A DNA stretch of 64,000 bases, taken from positions 29,527,128 through 29,591,127 of the forward strand of contig CM062294.1 in assembly GCA_031216915.1 (NCBI GenBank), given 5' to 3'. Of the stretch, positions 55,705 through 64,000 are shown piece after piece (within the stretch, counting starts at the first letter, position 1; every line of letters begins with the position of its first letter). Origin of the DNA: Pictodentalium vernedei. Its lineage: Eukaryota; Mollusca; Scaphopoda; Dentaliida; Dentaliidae. A model generated the notes under the pieces. The model ran no database searches and was not told where the DNA came from. It saw only the letters and a list, made by a program, of their open reading frames with translations. The position numbers were made by a program, and so were the translations under genes.

Positions 55705-55910
55705 GGGGGCGCGGTGGCATCGCGGTAGTTGGTTCTCATCAGATCACAGAAGTTAAGCAACGTCGAGTCCGGTTAATCCTCAGTTGGGTGACTGTCTGAG
55801 CGATCGTTTCGGACTCCCGCATTGTGTCCTTGGGCAAAGCACTTAACCCCAGTTGTCCACATGGGGGAATGATGACGCCGTATACTAAGGCGTACTGCAT
55901 GTCTTCAACC
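55705..55910 (+). mobile_element. 5S rRNA-derived SINE, 3'-truncated
   Basis: GAAGTTAAGCAACGTCGAGT, CCGGTTAATCCTCAGTTGGG and GGGCAAAGCACTTAACCCC mark the 5S head and shared body. The body stops at ATGTCTTCAACCA. It is flanked by long direct repeats (55611-55703 and 55912-55999). Confidence 0.75.
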
Positions 55911-55980
55911 AAAAAGTACAACATTAAAATGCAAACAAAAAGAAAATTCTTTTTTTCTGCAAATTCCAAAGCAAAGTTAA

Positions 55981-56204
55981 CCCTTTACTCAATGCAGACA
56001 ATATCAAAATTTATTATTTTAAATATTATTTTTTCAGAAAATTTCTGCAAAACCATATCATGTAACCCCTCATTGGAATAAGCTTGACAAGCTCCTTCCA
56101 ATGAGGGATCACATGATATGATTTTGTTGAAATATTTTGAAATTTTTCGACCTCTCGATTTGTAAATTACACACGTGGATGTGGCCGATTCATTAGAAAA
56201 AGGG
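55981..56204. mobile_element. TTAA MITE, type II
   Basis: TTAA at 55977-55980 and 56205-56208. CAAAACCATATCATGTAACC and CACATGATATGATTTTGTTG arms; the centre is less perfectly paired than in other copies. Confidence 0.7.
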
Positions 56205-56220
56205 TTAAATATAACCAATT

Positions 56221-56815
56221 ATTACTTTCCAAAGTGTGATTTAGTGGGATTTCTTGGTTTGATTATAAATGATAACTTCACAAGTGAATTTTGCAATCAA
56301 CAATCGTGTTATGTATCCGTGTGCAGAAACGAAGACACTTTGCCGTGGGTGTAATGGGGACTTCATTGTTTTTTTAACCCTTTACCTAACATGAAAAACA
56401 GATGACACTTGCAAAAAAAAATTCATGAATAACTATTATTTTCATTTTTTGTCTCAAAAACATAGGTTGTGTCCCTCATTGGAATGTCAAGCTCGTTCCA
56501 ATAAAGGGTCATAACCTATGTTTTAGAGACAAAAAATGAAAAAATAATCAAAATTAATTGGCGATTTTTTAGAATAGTGCTGGCCGGTTTTGGTCGTTAC
56601 GTTAGGTAAAGGGTTAAATAATATAATTATCGTTAATAATGAAAAGTAATAAACAGAGTAATCGCTTGACTGGACTGGTTACATGAAATAATTCATTTGA
56701 GGTGAGGGACTATATTGTAAAACACTCGTGCGCATTCGCACACATGTGTTTGTACAACGTCCCTCACCTCTCATGAATTATTTCACGTAACAAGTCCAGT
56801 CAATCGATTACTCTC
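56221..56815 (-). repeat. Composite repeat, inverted copy of 742-1325
   Basis: ATTACTTTCCAAAGTGTGAT at the left through a TTAA MITE (56378-56613) to the fold-back (56655-56815) with AGTAATCGCTTGACTGGACT. The same nested order as in the first intron. Confidence 0.6.
56378..56613. mobile_element. TTAA MITE, type I (within composite repeat)
   Basis: TTAA at 56374-56377 and 56614-56617. The hairpin is shortened (CATTGGAATGTCAAGCTCGT). Confidence 0.7.
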
Positions 56816-56961
56816 TATGTCTTACCTGAGCCTCACAAGTAGTGTCTGTGTCCTTGAATTTTAAGTATGGACTGATTATTCAGTAGCTACCTCTGCCCTT
56901 ATCCCACACTCGTATCATTTCATCTTTGAAAATATTTGGGCTAAAACCTGTACAAATTTAA

Positions 56962-57180
56962 CATGAAAGGCAGATGGCATTTGCAAACAAAATTCTTGAA
57001 GTAATCTTTTCATTTATTGCATCAAAATCATAGCTTATGACCCCTCATTATAATGGGCTCGTTCCATTGAGGAGTCGTAAGCTATGTTTTCAAGACAAAA
57101 AAATAAAAAAAGAATGAAAATTAAATGTTGATTTTTGTGAATAGTGCTGGCAGTTTTTGGCTGTTACATTGGGTAAAGGG
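56962..57180. mobile_element. TTAA MITE, type I, diverged
   Basis: The right end GGGTAAAGGG with TTAA at 57181-57184 is clear; the left end is decayed. GACCCCTCATTATAATGGGC marks the centre. Confidence 0.55.
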
Positions 57181-57184
57181 TTAA

Positions 57185-57493
57185 AAATAATGGCACCCTT
57201 TTACATGAACCTCTTTCTAATATTAGCACCCTCTTCCCCCTCTACACAGATCTTGTAATAACACCATGTCAAAATGTAATGAAGAATTTAACCAATTCAG
57301 TTTTGTTTGAGGTGCTCATTAAGGGAAATATTTGTTGTTTGATGTTTTGGTATATTAGTTTTTAGGGGGTTACTCAGGGGAGACAAAGTAAAACATTTTT
57401 ACCACTATTAGTAGAACTACTGAGATATGCAAGGATTGCAGCCTGCAGTGTAATTTTTTTATGTCCATGTGAAAAACCCGGAAGAATGGATAT
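57185..57493. other. No gene recognised
   Basis: AT-rich sequence with no frame or repeat I can name. Confidence 0.4.
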
Positions 57494-57501
57494 ATTCTGT
57501 T

Positions 57502-57973
57502 TAGGGCTGAAATGGTTGGCTCATTTTCGTAACCGACTAACCGAGAGCTATAACCGGATAATATCCGGTTATCCGTGGCCATTATTTCGCCGAATATGCG
57601 ATCAAAACTATAGAAATTGGAGAGCAGTATTCTCAAACTATTTTGTAGTGTGTATACATACGAACGTTGTCGAGTACTCGATAACGTTCGTTTGTATACA
57701 CACTATGGAATAGTTTCTGCGATTTCTCATCATTACTCAGGAAACTGCCAATCATTAACAAAGTCTTGAATGCCAAAATCGATTATTTCTCAACATACAC
57801 AACGCAGCTTCGATGTGTAATCTATCACAACGGAGAAGTGACAGATTTGCTACGTTTTAAAAGTGGAATGGCGATCACTATTGATATTTCGGATAACCGG
57901 TTGACGGTTTTTTGAATCGGTTAGGTAGCTAACTGGTTTTAAACCGATTATCCGGTTAACCATTTCACTACTA
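57502..57973. mobile_element. hAT-like MITE, 472 bp
   Basis: The left end is TAGGGCTGAAATGGTT; the right end in reverse is TAGTAGTGAAATGGTT. The identical octamer ATTCTGTT flanks both sides (57494-57501, 57974-57981). Sub-terminal CCGGTTATCCG and CCGATTATCCGG repeats, and a 60-bp hairpin around GAGTACTC. Confidence 0.8.
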
Positions 57974-57984
57974 ATTCTGTTATG

Positions 57985-58480
57985 GCATTGTCCATCTATC
58001 TAGGCATCAGTCCGGTTAACTTTTTTGTGCCTTGGCCATAACTTTTTAATTGAAGAGAGATACCACAATGAAACTTATACAACATATTTACCATCACAAG
58101 ATGTGATGAGTTGCATACAAAATTCCTGTACGACACACCAAACCAAGGACAATGAAACTTGCACAATATATATGTTCCAATGCTAGATGGTGTGCAGCGT
58201 TCAAATTCAAGGCTCACCCACCAAGATCAAGGTCCCGCAGATAGAGGTAAACACATGAGAAAAGGCATGCATGTCAAGTTTTCCTTCCAGACCTCACACA
58301 GATACAAAGTGATGATCTCCATCCACATCTCTAGAATGGGAAAAAGTGACGAGGTGGAAGTCAACTGTAAAAATATCAGAAGACAAAATTTTAAATTTGG
58401 GCTGAACAGGATACCAGAAGCCGAGATGGCTAAGAACACAAACCTGGTGTCCATAATAAGTATAGAGTAATATCATCCCA
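57985..58480. repeat. Degenerate non-coding repeat
   Basis: Contains GGCCATAACTTTTTAATTGAA and two CAATGAAACTT segments about 80 bp apart. Frames on both strands are short and not convincing as genes. Confidence 0.4.
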
Positions 58481-58695
58481 TATTCTGCTGTCAGGAAGTA
58501 ATCAGTTCTCCCTTTTTCACCAGTTTAATATTAAGTCTTTTTGACATGTCTTATATTAAGATGGATTCATGCAGCAATGAAACCAGAGGACGGGATCTGA
58601 TGGCACTAAGGTGTTTCAGAAGTGATCTAGATCAAATTTCTCAACAAAGTTGGATCATTTTTCGCTGGGAAGTGACTTTATTTATCTTCGACTTT

Positions 58696-59356
58696 TAACT
58701 GGTAGAGTTCTGGAAGCCCATACTGTGGAACCCCGTTAATTGAATAGCCACTTTACCAATGGAAATTATTCAATGAACAGGAGTATTCAGTTAACAGGGA
58801 TTGTGTCCCTTTCCCATATTCTAGAGATAAGCTTAGCATTTATTCTATTATATCTTGTTTGACAGAGCTCATGGAGATATAATAGATTAAATGCCTGTAT
58901 TGGATGTACTGAAGCCAACTAGGTCTATAAACAAAGGAAAACTGGAGAGATTCAGGGTAATGTCTCGACAGGTTGCAAGATTTTTTATTCAATTAACAGG
59001 AGTTTACTCTATAACCTATATTCAATTAACAGTTCAAATTTGTACTGGAGGTATGGTAAATGGTTTTGTGTTGGGAAATTATATTTGATTCACAGGGTTA
59101 TTCAGGTAAGAGATATCCAATTATGTGGGCTCCACTGTATTTGGGCTTTACCCTTTAGTGCAGGGACTTCATATTGAGTGGATATGCTTCATATTGTCTT
59201 AGAAGTGAAATTATGTAGTCTGTACAGATATTTGCCTTGTTACAATTTGCGAGAGTGCCTGTAGGCCTGTAGGCACCCTCTCATAAATTGTGACAAGCAA
59301 AGACCTGTGAACAAATTTGGGTGTCCAATTTTTTTTTTTTAGCACTCTACCAGTTA
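58696..59356. mobile_element. Fold-back MITE (AACTGGTAGAG), interrupted
   Basis: Homologous to 16471-16716. A TA-flanked MITE (58733-59137) is inserted at GCCCATA|TTTGGGC. Confidence 0.7.
58733..59137. mobile_element. TA-flanked MITE, CAGTGGA family, nested
   Basis: The left end is altered to CTGTGGAACC and the right end is GGCTCCACTG, with TA on both sides. Related to 33049-33477. Confidence 0.7.
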
Positions 59357-59477
59357 GAACTGAATATTAAAGTGTGACACCAAAATGCATTATACTCCCG
59401 TTAGATAGTTATCTTTGAACCTTAAAGTTGTTTTTCAGGCTCTCGACGCCTTTTTATAGGTAAAATTATTATTTTGT

Positions 59478-59699
59478 CAACATATATCATCATCTCAACT
59501 CTATTGCCAAGCTTTCGATCCGAACTGGATCTTCATCAGGACATTCGAATTAGGAAGAACTACATGTCAACAGTACGAAAAACAATTGCAATTGTTTTTC
59601 GTACTGTTGACATGTAGTTCTTCCTAATTCGAGTGTCCTGATGAAGATCCAGTTTGGATCGAAAGCTTGGCAATAGAGTTGAGACGATGATATATGTTG
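59478..59699. repeat. 222-bp near-perfect palindrome
   Basis: Two 111-bp arms meet at CAATTG|CAATTG with no loop. The arms include CTATTGCCAAGCTTTCGATC and a GATCTTCATCAGGACA segment. Only a few mismatches. Confidence 0.85.
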
Positions 59700-59887
59700 T
59701 TATAATAGCGTCCCTTACCAAGAGGACAATAGTTGATATGAATATTATTTTTTCCCTTGTAGTTTCCCATCCTTGTTATTTGTGTTCAGGATGCTGGTTA
59801 TACTTTTACAAATATCTTAGTATTGGACAAATGGTTAATACGCCACAATTTTTATTACATAGCATTTTCTTTCCCCATTTTCAAGCT

Positions 59888-61050
59888 TAGCTAATATGAC
59901 TTCAAACTGTGCTAATATGGCACTTATCTGAGTTGATATGACACTGATCTCAGCTGATATGACTTTAGATTCTGCTGATATGACACTGGTCTCAGCTGAT
60001 GACTTTAGATTCAGCTGGTATGACACTGATCTCAGCTGATATGACTTCAGACTCTGCTAAAACTCTGATCTCAGCTAATATGACTTCAAACTGCTGATCT
60101 TACTTCGGACTCTGCTGATATGACACTGGTCTCAGCTGATATGACTTCAAACTCTGCTGATATGACACTGATCTCAGCTTATGACTTCAAACTCTGCTGT
60201 TATGACACTGGTCTCAGCTGATATGACATTAGATTCTGCTGATATGACACTGATCTCAGCTGATATGCCTTCAAACTCTGCTGATATGACACTGATCTCA
60301 GCTGATATGGCTTTAGACTGCTAATATGACACTGATCCCGGCAGATATGACTTCAAACTGCTGATATGACACTGGTCTCAGCTTATATGGCTTTAGACTG
60401 CTGATATGACACTGATCTCAGCTGATATGACTTTAAACTCTGCTGATATGACACTTATCTCAGCTGATATGACTTCAAACTGCTGATATGACACTGGTCT
60501 CAGCTGATATAGCTTTAGACTGCTGATATGACACTGATCTCGGCTATGACTTTAGTCTCTGCTGATATGACACTGATCTCGGCTGATATGACTTCAATCT
60601 CTGCTGATATGACACTGATCTCAGCCGATGACTTCACTCTGCTATGACACTGATCTCAGCTGAAATGACTTCAAACTCTGCTGTTATGACACTGATCTCA
60701 GCTATGACTTTAGACTCTGCTGATATGACACTGATATCAGCTGATATGACTTCACACTCAGCTATGTCACTGATCTCAGCTGATATGACTTCAAACTCTG
60801 CTGACATGACACTGATATGAATGACTTCAAACTGCTGAAATGACACTGATCCCGGCTGATATGACTTCAGACTCTGCCAAGACACTGATCTCAGCTAATA
60901 TGACCTCAAACTGCTGATATGACTTCAAACTCTGCTGATATGACAGTGATCTCAGCTGATATGACTTTAGATTCTGCTGAATGACACTAATCCCAGCTGA
61001 TATGACTTCAGACTCTGCTGTTATGACACTGATCTCGGCTGATGTGACTT
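59888..61050 (+). repeat. Minisatellite, about 36-40 bp period
   Basis: Roughly 30 variant units alternating TGATATGACACTGATCTCAG and CTGATATGACTTCAAACTCT. Indels break every frame, so it is not coding. Confidence 0.85.
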
Positions 61051-61204
61051 CAGATTTTTACTGTTTTGGGCCTAATAACAAAATTTAATGCAACTAACAT
61101 TCAGAGTCGTAAGCTGAGATTTTTCAAAGTGAGAGAAGCGATAGTTCTGTTACGGACTGAGATGTTCAGATAGCTTAACTTGGAGAAGAGGAAACTTTTA
61201 CTTT

Positions 61205-61295
61205 TGACTTCATTTTGTGAAAATTTATTTACTGGTGTTAAATAAATGGGTCACATATTTCTGCACAAAGGATAATCATGACCGGACATTGTGTA
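61205..61295 (-). mobile_element. SINE tail relic, minus strand
   Basis: In reverse: CATGATTATCC, TGTGCAGAAATATGTGACCC, then TTTAACACCAGTAAATAAA, matching the SINE 3' end. Confidence 0.5.
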
Positions 61296-61379
61296 AAGGA
61301 TAAGAAACAATAACACTCTCAGAAAACGGGAAACCAAAATAAATATTTACAAAATGTTCTCGGATTTGATTTTGTTTAA

Positions 61380-61597
61380 CCCTTCACCCAACATAACGGC
61401 CCAAACCGGCCAGCATTATTCACAAAATTACCATTCAATTTTCATTATTTTTTGTCTCGAAAACATAGCTTATGACCCCTCTTTGGAACAAGCTCATTCC
61501 CGAGGGGTCATAATCCATGTTTTTAGCACAAAATGGAAAAAACAGTTATTGAAGAATTTTGTTTACAAGTGTCATCTGCTTTTTGCTAGGTAAAGAG
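61380..61597. mobile_element. TTAA MITE, type I
   Basis: TTAA at 61376-61379 and 61598-61601. Ends CCCTTCACCCAACATAACGG and CTAGGTAAAGAG. The hairpin is short (GGAACAAGCTCATTCC). Confidence 0.65.
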
Positions 61598-61609
61598 TTA
61601 AAAAAGAGG

Positions 61610-62100
61610 TTATTCCTTGGTTACTTCACATAAAGTTATATTGGGCTTGTTTCAAAGACAATTTGAAATTAACCAATTGAAAAAAAAACCTCCACATAGA
61701 AAACCCAAATATAGATATGATTCAATGAGATATCACTATGGTTTTGGCACTATCTTGGCATTCAGGGAGTTTCAAGGATTTATTTCTTCAAATTCAAGGA
61801 GATTCAGTAATTCAAGAGTCTCCCATACATGTTATTTTGAAACAAGAGGCCTGCATTGCAAAGCACTGCTAATGCCCCCCAATTGTGAAAAATTTTCTAA
61901 GTCGAAAGAGAGAAAAAGGGCCGAAACTCACGCTACACAGGTCTTGTTCCCCCGTGATGCTCTATCAAATATCATTCAAATAGGAGTAGCAGTGGCTGTG
62001 TTACAAGGGAAAATGTTGGTACAAATGGATGGACGGACAGAGGTCTCCACTAGATACCCCTTCGACTTTCAAGGCGTGGGGGGAGGGGGGGCATAAAAAC
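61610..62100 (+). other. Open frame of 160 codons, not supported as a gene
   Basis: The frame has an ATG but no domain. Its right part (GAGGCCTGCATTGCAAAGC, and ACGGACAGAGGTCTCC then CCCTTCGACTTTCAAGGCG) has the look of an interspersed repeat. No splice sites or homology are apparent. Confidence 0.35.
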
Positions 62101-62307
62101 ACCAGAAAGAATTTCATGACACATGGAATTCTTGCATTGGACAAACTATTTTGAAATATAAATATTATAAAAATGTAATCCGAGATGATTTATTCTTATA
62201 AAGATCTCTGTCTATTTACAATTGTACATTTTTAATATTACAAACATATGTAAAACATTATGGTTGTTAATAAAAACTAACAAATACAAAATGAACGATT
62301 GTTGCAC

Positions 62308-62405
62308 ACTTCAGAATTCGGGCAAGTAGTGGACAACATCAGCACCCATGACTGCCATTTCGATCAGCCAGAAAATTTCTGGACTGCTGCTGTACATGCA
62401 TTCCA
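62308..62405 (-). CDS. Candidate terminal exon on the minus strand
   Basis: On the minus strand an acceptor-like TGATCATTGTGCAG precedes an open stretch that could read VECMYSSSPEIF, EMAVMGADVVHYLPEF and a TGA at about 62308. In another frame (CGMHVQQQSRNF) it stops a little earlier. An AATAAA lies about 115 bp further on the minus strand (62189-62194). Upstream, near 62842, a strong minus-strand donor GAACAG|GTGAGC is seen. All of this could be chance in 100 bp; the call is weak. Confidence 0.2.
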
Positions 62406-62499
62406 CACTGCACAATGATCACTAACCTTTCAGGTACAATGGAATACCCACTTTGCCAGTGAAAAAATATTCAATTTAGATTCCACAAAGAAGATGCTC

Positions 62500-62725
62500 C
62501 TCAGGCCATTTTTTATAGATGGATAATCTACAGAATAACTTGGGCGGTGGACAACAGTGTGTAGAGGGATAATAAACTTGGGTGGTGGACATATATTGAG
62601 GGATAATCTACAGAATAACTTGGGTGGTGGACATACATAGAGGGATAATCTACAGAATAACTTGGGTGGTGGACATCAGTATATAGAGAGATAATCTACA
62701 GAATAACTTGGGTGGTGGCCATCCG
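62500..62725 (+). repeat. Tandem repeat, about 58-bp unit, four copies
   Basis: Units built of GGATAATCTACAGAATAACT, TGGGTGGTGGACAT and ATATAGAG. Non-coding. Confidence 0.8.
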
Positions 62726-63181
62726 TGTGAAATTGTCCTGATTATACAAGTGGTACTGATTCGGCAGTATTCAAATTTCTGAGATGTCCTCAAAACCCTA
62801 CTGTCTCCTCTTGAATTCTTCTTATATCATCAGCTCACCTGTTCAGGAAACCTGATGACAGAAGACTTCAAGAAGGTTCTGCTTCTAAAACTACTTTGAT
62901 TGTCCATTTTGTATAATTCCCCTATTTTGATTTGCCTAAACAGCCAAGTCACCATTACAAACAATACCCGAGTGAAGAATGATAACGTTTATGGCTGTAT
63001 GATGTGTAATATCTACAACACAAGCAGTGAGACCTGATTTAATTTGATCCAAACTTTGAGACTGAAGTGCCCTATTCATTACTTCTCTCTGAGGGTGTAC
63101 CAAAGTAACAACCTACCATCAGATAAAAAAGAAACAGTAGTTTACTGATAGAATCAGATCTGAGAATTCATAAATTGCTGA
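62726..63181. other. No gene confirmed
   Basis: Apparently unique sequence. It contains only the minus-strand donor candidate near 62842. Confidence 0.35.
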
Positions 63182-63185
63182 TTAA

Positions 63186-63425
63186 CCTTTTACCCAACGA
63201 ATCGCCTGCATCCGCCCGCGTTATATGCAAATTCAGCAGTTGAAAAAATATTATTTTTCAAAAAATTTCAACAAAACCATATCATGTGACCCCTCGTTGG
63301 AACGAGCCCATCGAGCTCGTTCCAACGAGGGGTCACATGATATGGTTTTGTTGAAATTTTTTGAAAAATTTGAAAAAATTATATTTAAAATAATAAATTT
63401 TGATATCGTCTGCGTTGGGTAAAGG
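63186..63425. mobile_element. TTAA MITE, type II, well preserved
   Basis: TTAA at 63182-63185. CAAAACCATATCATGTGACC arms and the perfect centre CCTCGTTGGAACGAGC / GCTCGTTCCAACGAGG. Right end TTGGGTAAAGGGTTTA. Confidence 0.75.
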
Positions 63426-63583
63426 GTTTAGTCCTCAGATTAATTGTTTTCTAAATAACTTCCGTACATAAATGTACACAGCTGAATGGGACTGTGTTTC
63501 TACATTATTGTTGGCTGCCAGAGTCTTGTTTGAAAGATCACAATGTGTTCTGCCAAGATAAACACATCCTACAAATATAGTTC

Positions 63584-63817
63584 TTAACTGGTTGTGTGCT
63601 AGAAGCCTCTATCATGGCTTTCAAGAAACTGAGGCCATATTCCATATTCAGTCAAATGCAAAAAATATTTTGTTTATATAAATCTGTTTTATTACAAATT
63701 ATTGGAGAGTGCTGAAAGGCTCTCTCCAATAATTTGTAACACAATAATTTGTAATACAACAAATTGTGATGAAGAAATTCATACCACCAAAAATAATCTA
63801 GCCCTCAACCAGTTAAG
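63584..63817. mobile_element. Fold-back MITE (TTAACTGG ends), diverged
   Basis: Ends TTAACTGGTTGTGTGCT and CCAACCAGTTAA-type. Hairpin ATTGGAGAGTGCTGAAAGGC near the centre. Related to 16471-16716. Confidence 0.65.
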
Positions 63818-63916
63818 GATGAATACACTTAGGACATTTTTTTATAGCAATCCAAGAAGAGCAGTTTCTGGATGTATGGGGACTTGAGGGTTTTAAATAC
63901 TCTGAAGGGGAAATTT

Positions 63917-64000
63917 TAACCCTCTACCCAATGTACCGGCTATATCTGGCCCGCATTGTTCACGAAAATCACCATTTTGATTTTAGTATTTTTCCATTTG
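63917..64000 (+). mobile_element. TTAA MITE, left end only (cut by window)
   Basis: TTAACCCTCTACCCAATGTA followed by an ACCGGC-type segment, as in type I copies. It runs off the window. Confidence 0.55.

Noticed and set aside
59888-61050. Coding repeat protein (AEISVISAE-type on the minus strand)
   Set aside because: Frames are broken by unit-length variation throughout; a minisatellite explains it.
61617-62096. 160-codon open frame on the plus strand
   Set aside because: No domain, no splice signals, low-complexity end (poly-Gly) and repeat-like sequence in its right part.

Overview
The window looks like a piece of a repeat-rich animal genome, most likely a mollusc or another lophotrochozoan. 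This is an inference. It rests on spliced coding exons, on repeat types I associate with molluscan genomes (arrays of 150-165 bp units, an AGCTCACCTGAG-type repeat, tRNA- and 5S-derived SINEs) and on many fold-back MITEs. There is no bacterial gene organisation.

Only one host gene can be defended. It is on the + strand and has three phase-compatible exons (1-206, 15114-15260, 30999-31827) encoding a coiled coil followed by a disordered, polar C-terminal region. I do not recognise the family. Its two visible introns, 14.9 and 15.7 kb, are filled with nested transposons. A weak candidate for a minus-strand terminal exon lies near 62.3 kb.

The dominant content is four DIRS-type tyrosine-recombinase retroelements: A (4240-11158), B (20526-27181), C (39942-46942) and D (34167-38588). 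Each has inverted terminal repeats and an internal complementary region (ICR) that is the exact imprint of a circularised element. A, B and C form one family with the order leader, duplicated gag, RNase H, tyrosine recombinase. All three lack the reverse transcriptase core at the same place, and all three have Val for the first catalytic Asp of RNase H. D belongs to a different lineage. It has lost most of RT, RNase H and the N-terminal part of YR, but keeps an open recombinase frame with R, H..R and Y. These look like RT-deleted, non-autonomous DIRS lineages mobilised in trans.

Layout: 1-206 exon; 290-2685 SINE, MITEs and a TIR repeat; 2716-15040 a Tc1/mariner-like fold-back element carrying a satellite-bearing element, DIRS A and a 2.7-kb hAT-like element; 15114-15260 exon; 15818-28668 a 12.85-kb hAT-ended element (8-bp TSD) containing DIRS B and a G-rich palindromic satellite; 29.3-30.9 kb SINEs and MITEs; 30999-31827 terminal exon; 31910-39800 MITEs and a satellite split by DIRS D; 39.8-47.2 kb DIRS C inside a MITE; 47.2-64 kb SINEs, TTAA MITEs, degenerate tandem repeats, a 222-bp palindrome and a 1.2-kb minisatellite. 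Several insertions can be proved from empty sites inside this same window.
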